DNA of 64,000 bases from Streptomyces sannanensis (GCF_039536205.1 NZ_BAAAYL010000003.1:1-64000); one strand, 5' to 3'. Counted from the first letter of the stretch, positions 47,304 through 60,086 are shown. Numbers and translations: made by a program. The notes: generated from the letters alone by a model not told the origin.

Positions 47304-47600
47304 TCAGGGCGTGTCGTCCGGAGTAGTCGAAGCGGCACACCACACCGGGCCGACCCGATCGGGCGCGGGTCGCCGGGGCGCGGTGGTCGTACAGCGCCGG
47401 CCGCGGGCACGCCGCCACCAGTTCGGTCATCAGGGCTACGCCGTCGTCTATCTCTTCGGCCGCCAGCCGTGATGTCGAGCAGCAGCCGTCAGGGACGCCG
47501 ACAGCGCGGCGTACGTCTGGAGCGCCAGCGGGCCGGCGGTGGGGGTGTCCTGGTCGTGGCGTCACCCGGCCGCGCAGCAGTGCTCGTCATCGGCGTTCAT
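47304..47600 (-). pseudogene. Noisy mirror of the 100-residue hypothetical gene
   Basis: Copy of 32180-32482, frameshifted. Confidence 0.65.
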
Positions 47601-48366
47601 CGGCAGCTCGAGCCGCCACGACACACCGGCACGAGTTTTGCGTCGGTGAGGAAGCCTGTCGAACGAGATACCGCGCGATCGCTCAGCGTCGATGATTGGC
47701 ACCTTCGCAGGTGCGCTCCGCCACCAAACAGCGAACCACCGCACTCCGAGCCTGCTTGCGAAGACGCGTGGGTTCCGGTGAAAGTCCTCAGTCACGCTGA
47801 ACCGCGGCGGACGTGCCGGTAAGGACCCTGTCACCAGCGCAACGGCGGTGATCTTGCGTGGGCGTCACCCCTTTGGGTGCGTCGGGGTTTTTCGGAGGAG
47901 GTGGGCAGGAGCCGTCGTCCCATGCCGTGCAGACGGCCGCCGTGCCCGCACGGTTACGGGCGGGAGCACAGTTCACCCACTGGTGTGGCCTGTAGGGCAG
48001 CCGGGGCAGGCCCTACTCTGTCGGCACGGTGAACGCGCAGCCGCGGTCGCCAGCCGTACGGTCACGGGTGTCCGCTCTGACAGGACAGCGCGGCAGGGGC
48101 GGCCCGTGCCACCTCGCACGTCTGCGCGGGGCCCGCGCTCAACGACAAACAGCTGCTGTCTTCCAGGCGGCCGCGGTTGGCGGCCCGGGGCGTGCGGGAC
48201 GGGGCGCTGCGTTCGGCATCGCATCTCCGGCTGCCGGCCATGCAGCGTCGCGGCCCTGGATATGCCGCGTTGTCAACGCCGGCGGCGCGCGGGTCCTGGC
48301 TGGTTCCGGCGCGCGCTGTGTGAGCGTGGCGGGCCGCGGCTCAGTCAGGTATGGTGGTGTGGGGTG

Positions 48367-48837
48367 TCAGTGGCGGCCTCCGTGGCGACCCCCGGAGTGG
48401 TCGTCGACGAAGCGGCCGCGGTCGTTGCGCAGGGTGGCGGTGATGTCGCGGTCGTTGTTCACAGTAGGGGCGGCGGTCTGGAAGAGGTCGGTGCGGGGTC
48501 GCGGCCCTCTCGGTGTGGATCGGACTGTGGCGCGGCCGTTTAGGTGGAAGCGGCGACGGTGTAGGTGTGCCCGGACTCGTCGTGAGAGTCCAGCCCTTGA
48601 GGTTGATCTCTCGCGGGTGGGGTTGGTGAGTTCCACCCACTGCCGTTCAGGGAACGGTTGGAGCGGTCGTCGCGTCGGGGAGTCGTACTGGACGCGAGAG
48701 ATCTCCACTTCGCGCGGTCGTGGTCGGCCGCGGACGCGGCAGCGTCACTGCCGCGACCGTGCGCTGGCCGCGCGCGCGGTGGCAGCCAGACGGCGGGCGG
48801 TGACGGAAACGGAAACAAACACAGGCGTCCCCTGCAT
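48367..48837 (-). pseudogene. Noisy mirror of the lamin-tail protein gene
   Basis: Copy of 30889-31371; segments such as GRHGGRH at the C-terminus remain readable. Confidence 0.75.
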
Positions 48838-49130
48838 GGTGCGGGGCGCCTCACAAGCAGCCATCACAGACGGTGGGGGTCGGTGCCAGTTGCGGGTGGC
48901 GCGGCTGGCCGCACCCGCACTCTGCCCACGCGTGCGCCGGTGTGTCGGAAACAGCATAGTGTTACTGGTTGACCGCATTTCTGTGACTCTCGACGGCACT
49001 GCCATGCATGCCGGACGTGCGCAAGTGACGCTCAGCAGGCCACGAGCCGTTGCGACAGTTGGCTGCGGCTGCGTCTTCGCATGCCCACCACCCTGGGTCG
49101 TACGGGCCGTCACCCAAAGTGAGTACAGCA

Positions 49131-49851
49131 ATGTTCAGCGGCAGCGTCATTCGTCGTCGAGTACGGCTGAGCCAACGCTGGCCGCGCGCCATCGAGGTGG
49201 GCGCACGCGGTGGTGATTTTGGTGAGCCGGCCGGGCATTGGATCCGCGCCCAGCTGACCGAGGGGGCTTGCCGGAGCAACGGAGTGGTCAGCGATCTCGA
49301 GGCCTGGTGGTTCCTGCAGTTGGCGAGACGTGGCGGCCGTGGAGCCGGTTGGCATCGACGACAGCAACCGCCTGCACGTGCGATGCTCAAGCCCGCTGGC
49401 GCACCCAGGCCGGCTGATCGGCGCTGCGCTGACCGCGCGCGTCAACGAGGTGTCGCCCGGTCGAAGGTCGCGGGCATCGTCGTACAGGCTGTTCCAGTGC
49501 TCTCCCGGGATCATCCGGGACGGCGGCCCGACATCGTGGGCGAGGACCTCGCCGGTCAGGTGGAACGGTCATGCTCGGCGCTCAGGGACAGGAACTGTGC
49601 ACGTGGCGATCGGCCGGGCCGGGAGGAAGCTGCGGCGCGCACCTGAGATCTGGCCGGATCCGCGAGCTGATCGGGCGAACAGTGCGCATCACCGTGGTCT
49701 CCAGCACGCTGCTGCCGTCGTGGTCCTCGTCACAGTCTGCCTCGGTCACCGAACGGCAGGCCGTCGAGGACGTTCTGCTGCAGACCTGGCACGACGCGGT
49801 CGATCCTCGGCTTCTGCGGGCGGTCGTGATCATCCCATCGGTGCCGGATAG
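49131..49851 (+). pseudogene. Noisy mirror of the DUF721-type gene
   Basis: Copy of 29807-30575. It lacks one C near the 5' end, so the ATG at 49131 reads MFSGSVIRRRV into the expected frame before later errors. Confidence 0.7.
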
Positions 49852-50182
49852 CGCGGAACGCGCTGGTCGGGCAGCGTTGGGGCTTGCGGAGGGGTGCGGC
49901 GGTCGCAGTGCTGGTGAGTTCGCGGCGCAGCTCGCCCCGGCCTGGGACGTAGAGGGTCTGGTAGATCGTCTCGTGCGACACGTGCATCTCGGTGGTCGGG
50001 GGAAGTGCAGGCGCAGGCTCGGCTGATTGCTCGGGACTCATTCGTCAGCCATGACTGGATGGTGTCACGTAGCTGCAGGTTCGCTGCGATCTTCGCTTGA
50101 GGCGGGGGCCGCCGGGCCGTGCTCGGGCGTGGCGGTGTGGCCGGTACTGGCCGTTCACAGGGTGCGGTTGCGGCGGATCTCC
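49795..50182 (-). mobile_element. Noisy mirror of the IS30 remnant
   Basis: Copy of 29448-29862; HVSHETIYQTLYV is readable. Confidence 0.75.
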
Positions 50183-50205
50183 CGGCTAACGGGCAAAGCC
50201 AGATG

Positions 50206-50441
50206 GTTGCGATCTCGGCCGCCCGGAGGGCGACCGACTGGTGTCTGGAGACGCGGTCACCGCGCTGGCGTTGCGATCTCGGCCGCCCCGGAGGCGACGC
50301 CACGACTTCTCAGCATCTTCAGTCCGCGCACAAGGTTGCGATCTCGGCGCCCCGGAGGGCGACCGCCACAACCATGGTGGTGCCGGGTACGAAGCTGACT
50401 CGGTGTTGCGATCTCGGCCGCCCGGAGGGCGACGCCCACCC
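50206..50441 (-). CRISPR. Noisy mirror of orphan array 4
   Basis: Copy of 29176-29430. Homopolymer loss is plain: GATCCTCGGCCGCCCC of the left arm becomes GATCTCGGCCGCCC in nearly every repeat. Confidence 0.8.
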
Positions 50442-50565
50442 GGGCGCCCTCCTCACCCGCCCAGTCGTCCATGTTGCGACGACAACGACTGACGCCACCG
50501 CCGAGACCGGGCGGTGGCCCGGAATTGAAACCGCTCAGACTGGCCCAGATTCAGCCGTTGCGACA

Positions 50566-50860
50566 GGGGGGAGGAGGCCCGGTCAATGCAGCCTGGACGT
50601 CCTCTGCGGAACACCCCCACAGTGTGGGGAGGAGCGCTCCGACACGGTCAGCACGGGGCGGAGGCGGAACACCACCACAAGGTGGGGGAGGAGGAAAGCG
50701 CCGCGTTCACCCGGTGACTGCCCGGACACCCCACAGGTGGGGGGAGAGAATCGGCGGCGGCCGTTCTCATCCGGGTGGAACACCACAGCGTGGGGAGGAG
50801 GTGCGCAGGGCCTCGACCATGCGGGGGGTGGGCGGACACACCCACAAGCGTGGGGAGGAG
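50566..50860 (-). CRISPR. Noisy mirror of array 3
   Basis: Copy of 28728-29042; every repeat has different single-base losses, unlike the perfect left-arm repeats. Confidence 0.8.
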
Positions 50861-50905
50861 GCTTTGCGACCTGGGCGATGGTAGCGGTTTGCGGTCTTTG
50901 CTTTC

Positions 50906-51619
50906 TAATGTGAGGGCGATGCTGCGGAGTCCGGCGCGTAGGCTCGGCCGCGGCCGATCGGTGAGGATCGCGTCGCGGACCTTGTCACGTCGGTGATCAC
51001 GGGTCTCTTCGAAACGGTCCCAGTGCGATGCGGTGACGTCCGGGTTGGAACGGCGCGGTGCCGGCGTCGCGGTGTGTGTGCAGGGCGAGTGGCGGGGCGC
51101 GGAGGATGGTGCCGACGTCCAGGCGTTCGCGGTGGCCCGGGCCAGCACCAGTCTTCGGTGCTGCCGGTCCGCGGGATCCGCGACGGCGGGGGCGTCTTCG
51201 GCACGGGACGGCTGCGCGCGAGCTGTTTCGCACGCTTGCGGTGTCTGCGGTCCGGTCGTTCTTCGACTGCCGGACCGGGTTCGCGGCGATCGGTAGGCGA
51301 CGGGCACGCCGGGACGCAGCGCGGCGAGGGAAGCGGGTCATGTCCTTGCTGACGGGCTGGGTGAAGCCTGTGGGGAGACGGTCGAGGCGGGGGTTCGGTG
51401 CGGGTCTGGGCCAGGACTGGATTCCGGCGGGGGTCTCGTCGATGCGGAAGAGGAGTCGCCGGTGGCGCGGGCGGTGGCGCCAAGTGGTCGGGCGGAGCGC
51501 ATGAGGGGTCGTGGAGGCGGTCCCGTCATCGAGGACATCGAGAGCGTGCGGTTTCGGGTGTCGATGCGGAGCGGGGAGCCAGGCCGTGCGGGTTTAGGGG
51601 TTCGGTGGTGGGTGGTCAT
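50906..51619 (-). pseudogene. casE: Noisy mirror of casE
   Basis: Copy of 27940-28680, about 27 bases shorter, frame broken repeatedly. Confidence 0.85.
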
Positions 51620-52359
51620 GCGCGGTCTCTGGTGGTCGGCGAGGGCGTTGAGCACTGCGTTCCGTCTCGGCGCACGGTCGCAGGTGGCGGGGTGGTGACG
51701 TATTCGGTTCGGGGCGGTGGGGCGCGGGTGGTGGGGGTGGAAGCTGACGGCTGGTCGTTGAGGACGCTGCGTGCCGGCGCTTCTTCGTGGGGGGTGTGGT
51801 CGTAGGCGAAGACGACGGGGGACGGTGTCGGCGCCGTAGGGGCGGGTGCGGTGCAGGGGCATGGTGTCGAGGAGCGTGGCGGCGTCGTCTACGACGGGGC
51901 TGACCGTGACAGGGCGGCGGGCGGGCAGGCGCGGCGGCCGAGGTAGAGGGGCAGCGGGGGCGGCGCAGCGCGGTGGCGGCCTCGGTGATGAGGGCCGGGT
52001 CGGGGTGGTCGACGGCGACGGTGAACGCGGCGTCGGCGAGGTAGTGGCGGCGGGTGACGATCGTGGCCGTGCCTTCTTCCTTCCGGTCGCCCTTGGCGGT
52101 GGGGACGGTGAGGTGTTGGGGAGGCCGCGCCGATGGTGTGGAAGTCGACGAGGCGCTGGCCGGGCGGTCGACACGGATCGTGAACCGCAGGCGGTCAGGT
52201 CGGTGATGTCGGCGCTGCGGGGGCGGCCGTGCGCGGCGGCGAGGAGACCGATGAGGGCGGAGCGGGGTGGGCCGGGTATGGGTGTCGCGTTCGGTGAACT
52301 GGGAGTGCTCGCCGAAGGATCATCAGCGGTCCGGACAGGTGGATGACGATGCCGGGCAT
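51616..52359 (-). pseudogene. casD: Noisy mirror of casD
   Basis: Copy of 27188-27943, about 12 bases shorter, frameshifted. Confidence 0.85.
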
Positions 52360-52446
52360 GGTCTTCTTCCGTTCGGGCCGCCGCCCCCGTGGGGCATGCG
52401 GGTGCGGCGGGCGGTGGGAACCCCCACGGGCGTGGGGAGCCGGAGG

Positions 52447-53587
52447 TCAGGCGTTGTACGGGCCGAACAGGGCATCGACCGCGGCGGCGGTGAGCTCCTT
52501 GAAGGAGTCGGCGCGGTCGCCGAGGCCGGTCAGGTTCTCGCCGTCGGCGATCGTGGCGTGTCCGCTGTAGGCGACATCGTCGGTGCCGACGAGCCGGTTG
52601 ACGGCGCTGGCGTAGCGGGCGAGGGCGAGCGGGGACGGGGCAGCGAAGCGCCGCCTCGTCAGCCTGGACGGGCCGCTCGAACGCGGCCGCGTAGTTGACG
52701 GGGCTGGTCGGTGCGACGGTGAAGTGGACGAGGTCAGGGATGGTGTGCGGGGCGGTGCCGTTCTTCTTCGCCTGCGGGAGGATGCGGATGAACCCGCGGG
52801 TGAACGCGTCGACTAGGGCGCGGGCGGTGGTGGTGTCGCCGGCCAGATGGGTGTCGTTGAGGAGTTCGTCGAGGTCGAGGACGGCGTACCGGTAGAAAAC
52901 GCCGGTGGCGTACTCGGCGTGGTTCATGTGGCCGCTGCGGATTCGTCGCTGTCGTGGGTGACGTCGTCCACGGCGGTGAAGAAGTCGGGCTGGCGGCGGG
53001 CGGCATGGGTGGTGAAGCCGTGGGCCATCTGCGGGCGGCGTCGACCCCGGCGCCGGGCAGCTCGGACAGCATGCGGCCGAACAGGGCGATGCTGCCGTTG
53101 ATGGACTTGATGATGTCGATGACCTCGGCGGCCGGCACCCCGGGCTTGGGGTTCTTCGCGCTCGACTGGGCCGCCTTCTCCACCTCGTTGCGGTAGGTCT
53201 CGCACAGGTCGGCGAGCTTCTCGCCTGTCGAGGCCGGGACGAACAGCAGCGACTTGGTGCCCTTGTCGTCCAGGGCGAGCCGACCTTGTCGGTCTTTGAC
53301 TTCTTCGCGACCGAGTCGAGGACCTGTGCGGCGGCAGCGGCCGCGAGTTCGTCGTCCCAGCCGCGCGTGATCAGCGCATCCTTGACCAGGGTGGCGATGC
53401 GGCGGGTCCGGACGGCCTCGATACCGGTGGACTCCTCGACGAACTCGCGCAGCGGACGGCCAGGGACTGGGAGGAGATTCGGATCCGGGTCGCGCCACGA
53501 GGTGAGGGTTTTCGGCGCACCGAGGTCGTCACGATTGAGGTTGGCGTACGGGATGGTCTGCACCGCGTGCAGGGTCAGGAACGGCAT
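52447..53587 (-). pseudogene. casC: Noisy mirror of casC
   Basis: Copy of 25952-27100, 8 bases shorter. The repeat-like hairpin downstream is preserved at about 52,420-52,440. Confidence 0.85.
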
Positions 53588-53591
53588 CGGT

Positions 53592-54239
53592 CTACTTCTC
53601 GCTTCGGTACGGACGGTACGGGCAAGGTGGGTGTAGTAGGCGGTCGACCAGCGCAGCGCGGCGGCGTCGCGGGCCTGGTCGCGGTCCCAGCCGCTCAGGT
53701 CGTGCAGCAGGACGGCCCAGTCGGGCAGCAGCCGCCCGGATGCCACGCGACGCAGGAGGCCGGGCAGGGTGGTGTGTGCAGGCCGGTGAGATCCTCACGG
53801 GCGAGGGACTGCAGCCGTCGCGCGGAAGGCCCTTCGGGGTCGTCCTCACCCGCACACCTGGGGCATCGAGCGCGGCGAGGACGCCGCCGAGGTTCCGCCC
53901 GTACAGCCGCTCACCCCAGGTCAGCGCCGCTGCCTCCTCGACGCTTTGGCCATCGGTGACCAAGTGGTCCTTGGCGGGCTTGGCTCGCGGGTCATACAGG
54001 GCAACGAGCCCGGCAACCGAGTAGTGCGCCCACTCCTCCGCCTGGGCCGGCATCTCCGGATGTGCCGGGCCACGTACCGGTGTGCACGGACGGCTTCAGC
54101 GGGGTCCGGCCGACAGCCGACCGGATCGCTGCCCGGCCCGGTATCCCGGCGGCACACAGCGACGATCTTGCACAAACCGATCCGCCTGCGCCAAGCGGTC
54201 CCGCTCGGCCCGCCCCTGGCAGGCTCGCTGCTGCTCATG
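53592..54239 (-). pseudogene. casB: Noisy mirror of casB
   Basis: Copy of 25294-25947, about 6 bases shorter, frameshifted. Confidence 0.85.
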
Positions 54240-55832
54240 CGGCGTTCCCTTCCCTGGTCGGTCTTCACTGAGCCGGTACGCAACGCCGACAGCACCTTGC
54301 GCCGGTGCACGACCGCGGCCCGCACGGTGCGCGGATCGTCAGCGTCGGCGGCCTCACGGGTCAGCCGGTCGTACACATCGAGCGCGATCCGCCCGAACGC
54401 CTCCGGCGCGCTGTCCACTCCCCGCCGCCGAGGATCTCCCAGAACGCGGCCTCGGCCCGCGGCCAGTACCCGGCCTCGGCCGCCTTCCCCCACGGCGACG
54501 GCGGCACCTTCCCCCCAGCCGGGACGGCCGTCTCCTTCCACACCGAATCCAGCGCCACACCAGCCGCGACCCGGCAAGCTCCGCCCGCTCCCGCACCACC
54601 GCGATCCGCGCCGTGTTCGCCGCCTCCTCCTCGCGCAGCGCCACGAGCACGGGCGGGGTCGCCGACCGGTACCAGCCGACCTCACCGCCGCCCTTCTCCG
54701 GCTCTGCTCGAACCCGTACGCCGTCACCCCCACATGTGTGAGCACGGTCGCGGGGACGTCGTGGATCGCGTCCATGATCAGCGGTCGCCGCGCGACCGCA
54801 CCGGGTTGGCGTGCAGCAGCAGCCATCCAGGTCACGGAACAAGGACCGCCCGACCTGGGCCCGCTGCGGATACGGCGTGCCCTTCTCGCTCTCCCGCCAC
54901 ATCACGTACGGATCCCGCACCGCGGAAGAGTGTCGGCCACGCCCACGACACGTACAAGTCGCTGGCACTCGAACGCTCGTCGTCCGGGACCAGCAGCAGA
55001 GCGTGCTGCGCGCGCGCCGTCAGCAGACTCACCGGCCCGGCCGCCTCCGGCAGGGTGCCGTCCGGGTCGGGCAGCACGTCCGCCTCCCACGGCGCCAGGT
55101 CCGCGTCCACTCGGGGGTTCCTCAACCTCCGGGATCCCCAGCACGATCGTCTCGAACAGCGTCCGTCCCGTCGGGTGATACGACACCAGGCCCCGCAGCG
55201 GCGCCACCGACGCGTGCCGCTTCTTCTGCGTCTTCGTCGTACGGTCCGGGCCCTGCGGCCCGCCCTGCCCGTACCAAAGCCAAGCAACCAGGTGCAGGGC
55301 CGCTCGGCAGCCGGAACCGGCACCGGATTCCCGTCGTGGAACGGCCCGAACCACGCCGAACTCGTCGCCGACGCCCGGCCCCACGCCAGCTTCCCGACCC
55401 CGCTCGACTTCCGCACCCGCTCGCCTTACGGCGCCCGGACTCAAGGACGGTATCCATCTGGCCGGGAAGCCGCGGCTCCTGCATCCACGGACGGGCCGGG
55501 TCGAACAGCCCGAACCGGCCCTCATACTGGCTGAAGTACCCGGCCACCAGCTCGGGATCAAACCGGCCAGCCTCCAGGAGCGCGTACGGTCACCGCCGGT
55601 CATCTCCTCCAGCCGGCCGCCCGCAGCCCCAGCGCATACAGAATGCGCAGCAGACCACACTCCGCGGGCGGCATCCCCACAGCCAGCGCTTCGATACGGT
55701 GCGCCTCGGCCAGAAGACCAGCGAGACCTAACCGACCAGGGCTGCCATCGGTCATCGTGACGTCAACCCACGGGTCGATCGCCACGTCCAACCCCTCCGC
55801 ACCGGGGGCGGTTCATCGTATTGAGTACCCAC
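54236..55832 (-). pseudogene. casA: Noisy mirror of casA
   Basis: Copy of 23684-25297, about 17 bases shorter; long stretches readable in alternating frames. Confidence 0.85.
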
Positions 55833-55873
55833 CGGCCGACCGTATACGGCAGGACTGACAACGCCGGCGCTTA

Positions 55874-57208
55874 TGACTGGAACCCCACCGACGTGGGAAA
55901 GTGATCTGGACGCTGCCACGGGGAGAAGTCGGGAAGTTCAGCTGCGAATAGCCGATCAGCAGAGCACCCCACCCGCGTGGGGAGAACCCAGTCCAACAAG
56001 GCCGATCTGGCGCAGGCCGCCGGAGTACCCCCACATGCGTGGGGAGAACATGTCCTTGTAATCGTCCCGCAGCCCGTCCAGCGGGACCACCCCCACATGC
56101 GTGGGGAGAACAGGCGGGCCCGGCTGGTACCGGGCCCGTCGTGCGGACCACCCCCACATGCGTGGGGAGAACGGCAGCAGCTGCTCCAGGTCCACCCCGG
56201 CCTTCGGACCACCCCCACATGCGTGGGGAGAACCGCGCCGAGCTCCGCGCCATGCACGCCGTCCTCGGACCACCCCCACATGCGTGGGGAGAACCCGGCC
56301 CACTGGTAGGGCAGGCCGTTCTGGGTCGGACCACCCCCACATGCGTGGGGAGAACTCGGAGTGGCGGGCCCAGCCGCTCATGGGCTCCGAACCACCCCCA
56401 CATGCGTGGGGAGAACTTCCGGGCCTCGATCAGTTCTCCAATGACGGCCGGACCACCCCCACATGCGTGGGGAGAACTCGTCGTGCTCGACGAGAGCGGG
56501 CAGGTGGAGCGGACCACCCCCACATGCGTGGGGAGAACGGACACGGCTCCGCTGAGCGCCGACACGCTCTTGGACCACCCCACATGCGTGGGGAGAACCC
56601 GCCGTCCTTCCCATACGTCCTGGCCGTTGACGGACCACCCCCACATGCGTGGGGAGAACGTCACGCCACACGACCGAACCCAACGCCAGATCGGACCACC
56701 CCCACATGCGTGGGGAGAACAGCTGGAGGCTTTCCTTGGTGAACTCGATGAACGGACCACCCCCACATGCGTGGGGAGAACATCCGCCTCGGCGACGAGT
56801 CCAAGGCCGCGCACGGACCACCCCCACATGCGTGGGGAGAACGGGTCCAGCTTGAGCCCGTCCGGGGTGATCCGCGGACCACCCCCACATGCGTGGGGAG
56901 AACGTGCCGGTGGGCCGGATGAGGGGCGGCCGTGGCGGACCACCCCCACATGTGTGGGGAGAACGCCCGGTCGGTGAGCTTGTCGAGGTCGCTCTTCGGA
57001 CCACCCCCACATGCGTGGGGAGAACTAAGGTATGGGCACCCCATGGGTGCACAGTTACGGACCACCCCCACATGCGTGGGGAGAACGCAGAAGGTAACGT
57101 CGGGGCGAGCCATACCGCCGGACCACCCCCACATGCGTGGGGAGAACCTCTCGTTCGCGCCCACCACCACGTAAGAGCGCGGACCACCCCCACATGCGTG
57201 GGGAGAAC
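55874..57208 (-). CRISPR. Mirror of array 2
   Basis: Copy of 22306-23640. Errors occur up to a lost G at about 56,577; the remaining repeats and spacers are identical to the left arm. Confidence 0.95.
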
Positions 57209-57264
57209 CCTTCGCGACCTGCATGGATGCGAGGGCTTTTCCGTTTCTTTACCGGGCTTACTGG

Positions 57265-60075
57265 TCATCGGGCTTCGACGATACCGAGTACGGGGTGGAG
57301 GTGGAGGTGGCGGCCGCCGATCGGTGGGGCTTCGTAGCCGGATGGCGTGGGGTGGTGGGGCAGGAGGACGAGCCGCTTCAGGCGCGGCTCGCGCGCCCAC
57401 GTGGTCGGGGGTTGCTGGTCGGGCGTGAGTTGGGTGAGCCAGGCACCGGCGCGCATCGGTACGGCGTAGTTCATGATCTGCCGGACTTGGGCGCGGCTGA
57501 ACCGTCCGTCGGTGGTGTCTCCGGTGAGGGGGAGCTCGACGGTGTTCTCGGGGTCGAGGAACGGTTGGCCGGTCTTGCTGGTGAAGGTGGGGACGAGGTG
57601 GACGCTGTCGGCGCCGAGTCGGGTGGTGATCAGGTCGGGGTCGGCGTTGGAGTCGGTGAGGCGGTGGAGGTTCGCGGTCCGGGTGCGGCCGGGGGCGGGG
57701 ACCAGGACGAGGCGCGCGATGGCGGCGCGGGCGGCGTCGTCGGCGATCCGGTTGCGGTCAGCGTTGAACAGGGCGTCGGGGGTGCGGGAGGCGAACACGG
57801 GGTCGTAGACGGCGTTCACGAGGCGTTGGACGTCGCCGGGGATGTTGATGGGTCCAGTGTGTTGGTCGAGGATTTCGTGGGTGCGGTGGAGGAGGGACTC
57901 GGGGTAGACGTCGCCCCAGGGGCCGGGGTGGAAGTCGGCGGCGCCTTGAGCGGTGAGGGGGGAAAGGACAGTCATCCGGGGTTCGGTTCCGGCCCATGCC
58001 GGCCGGGTAAGGCCCGCGGCTGCCCAGACTTCGGGGCCGTGGCGGAAGGCGCGTCCGGCGCGCTGCAGGAGCAGGGCGAGGGGGGCGAGGTCGCTGATGA
58101 TGAGGTCGAAGTCGAGATCGAGAGACTGCTCGATGACCTGGGTGGCGACGATGACGCCGCGGGCCGGACGGTGGGTGGTGGGCTTGTTGACGCGGCCGAA
58201 CGCAATCTCGGCAGCTTGCGTGTTGGCGGCGCGCTGGTGGGCCGGAAGACGTGCGTGCAGGAGGTGCAGCTCGGTGCTGGTACCGGCGGCGGCGAGAGCG
58301 CGGTAGGTGGCCTGAGCCTGGGCGACGGTGGTGCAGATGACCGCGGCGCAGCCGCCGTGTTCGGCGAGCTGGCCGAGTTCGCGGATGATCGCCTGCTCAC
58401 GCGGGGCGCCGAGTCGGGTGGGGGCAAGGCGGATGTGCAGGTTGCGGCCCCGGCTGGTGCCGACGGGTACGGGCGGGGTGCAGGTCTGGCCGGTAGTGGC
58501 GTCGGTGAACGACCAGCCAGGGTAGGCAGGTTCGATCTTGGCGGGCCGGGTGTGTCCGGCACCGGACCGGTAAGCATTGACCAGCCCGGCGGCCGTGTCG
58601 CCGGTGAGGGTAGCGGACAGGACGACGACCGGGACCTGCCAGGCGCCGCACCACTCCAGCAGGCGCAGGAGAAGCGCGTGAGTGAACGCATCGTAGGAGT
58701 GCGCTTCGTCGATGATGAGAGTCTTCCCGGACAGGCCGAGGTGGCGGAGCTGCCCGTACTTGAGCGGCAGCATCCCCAGCAGGGCCTGGTCGATGGTTCC
58801 CGCGGCAAGGTGAGCGAGGAGGCCATGCCGGTTGGACTGCAGGAGCCAGCGGGTTGCCTCAACCGACTGGCCGGTGTCGCCGTGGATGACGCGCGGTTCG
58901 GCCTCGCCATCGGGCTGATGCATCCATGAGGAGCCGTGGAGACGGGTGACGGCGCTCGGCAGGTTCGCGGTTGCCCAGTCGACGAGGCGGCCGTGGATCT
59001 GGTCGGTAGTGGCCTGCGTCGGCAACGCCAGGTATATGCCGTGCGTACCGGCCGCGCAGCCCATGAGAGACGCGGCATAGAGAGCGGCCTCGGTCTTTCC
59101 GTCGCCAGTCGGAGCGGTCACCAGCGTCAGGCCGGCCGCGTCAGCCAGCATGCCGGGCAAGTACGTGGCGATGCTCTGCTGCAGCAGATTCGGCGTGGTG
59201 ATCGGGATGTAGCCGAACATGTCGGTGAACGAGACGGCCGACCCAGTGAGCACCGGCACTTCGAGCCCGGCCTCCTCGACCAGGCTCCGGGCCTGCTGGC
59301 GGCTGGCCTTCGCCCACGCGTGCGCGGCCGCCGAGTCCAGCACGGCGGGCACTCGACGGGCCCGGCGGGCGAGGTGGTGCTCTTGAGAAACGAGCCAGTC
59401 AGCAAGGACGATCAGGCCGGTGACGACGGTGATCGCCGCGGCCGGGACCGTCGCGCGCCCGTCGAGGGCGCCCAACGGCGGGGCGCCAGTAATCTCGGCC
59501 AGCACCCGGGCGACAGCCTCCCGCTCGGACTGCCACCGTCCCACACCGAGGCCCGGCCAGAACGGGACCGGATCGGCCACCGCACCCGGCACAGTCGGCT
59601 CACGAAACCGGCCGTGATGCCCACCGAGGATCTGCCCGGCCACCACCCCGGGCAGCCCGTCCCGCGCACCGCCCGTCACCGGCCAGCCCAGCCCCGCCAG
59701 AAGCGACGGCCCAAGCAGCTGCGACGCTGCTTCGTGACGGCCGACCGCCTCCGCATCCACCGCCGGCACTCCCGGAAATCCGCCACCGTGCAGCGCCTCC
59801 GCCAGATCCGCCCGGTACGCCTGCCACCCGGGGATCGCCTTCCCGATGTCGTGCAGCCCCGCCCACAACGCCACCACCCGCCGCGCCTCATCCTCGCCGA
59901 CCCCCAGCCCGGCCGCGATCAGCCGCCGCTGCGCACGGTTGAGGTAGACGTCCCACAGGACATCTGCCATCACGGCCGTATCGATCAGATGGCACAGCAG
60001 CGGGTAGTGCGACACACCCGGCGGCAGCCCCTCGGACTTCCCCCAGATACGACACTCGAAAACGTCGTCAGACAC
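57265..60075 (-). CDS. cas3: Mirror copy of cas3, intact
   Basis: Same 936-residue protein as at 19439-22249 with every motif (HD, Walker A, DEAH, QRAGRAFRHG). Beyond the error boundary, so probably the same physical gene assembled twice. Confidence 0.9.
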   Translation of the reverse strand: MSDDVFECRIWGKSEGLPPGVSHYPLLCHLIDTAVMADVLWDVYLNRAQRRLIAAGLGVGEDEARRVVALWAGLHDIGKAIPGWQAYRADLAEALHGGGFPGVPAVDAEAVGRHEAASQLLGPSLLAGLGWPVTGGARDGLPGVVAGQILGGHHGRFREPTVPGAVADPVPFWPGLGVGRWQSEREAVARVLAEITGAPPLGALDGRATVPAAAITVVTGLIVLADWLVSQEHHLARRARRVPAVLDSAAAHAWAKASRQQARSLVEEAGLEVPVLTGSAVSFTDMFGYIPITTPNLLQQSIATYLPGMLADAAGLTLVTAPTGDGKTEAALYAASLMGCAAGTHGIYLALPTQATTDQIHGRLVDWATANLPSAVTRLHGSSWMHQPDGEAEPRVIHGDTGQSVEATRWLLQSNRHGLLAHLAAGTIDQALLGMLPLKYGQLRHLGLSGKTLIIDEAHSYDAFTHALLLRLLEWCGAWQVPVVVLSATLTGDTAAGLVNAYRSGAGHTRPAKIEPAYPGWSFTDATTGQTCTPPVPVGTSRGRNLHIRLAPTRLGAPREQAIIRELGQLAEHGGCAAVICTTVAQAQATYRALAAAGTSTELHLLHARLPAHQRAANTQAAEIAFGRVNKPTTHRPARGVIVATQVIEQSLDLDFDLIISDLAPLALLLQRAGRAFRHGPEVWAAAGLTRPAWAGTEPRMTVLSPLTAQGAADFHPGPWGDVYPESLLHRTHEILDQHTGPINIPGDVQRLVNAVYDPVFASRTPDALFNADRNRIADDAARAAIARLVLVPAPGRTRTANLHRLTDSNADPDLITTRLGADSVHLVPTFTSKTGQPFLDPENTVELPLTGDTTDGRFSRAQVRQIMNYAVPMRAGAWLTQLTPDQQPPTTWAREPRLKRLVLLPHHPTPSGYEAPPIGGRHLHLHPVLGIVEAR

Positions 60076-60086
60076 GAATCCCTCCC

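Noticed and set aside
39881..56580. Second, decayed set of cas and plasmid genes from an ancient duplication
   Set aside because: Damage is uniform over coding and non-coding DNA, mostly single-base and homopolymer-linked, and stops at a point with perfect identity beyond it.
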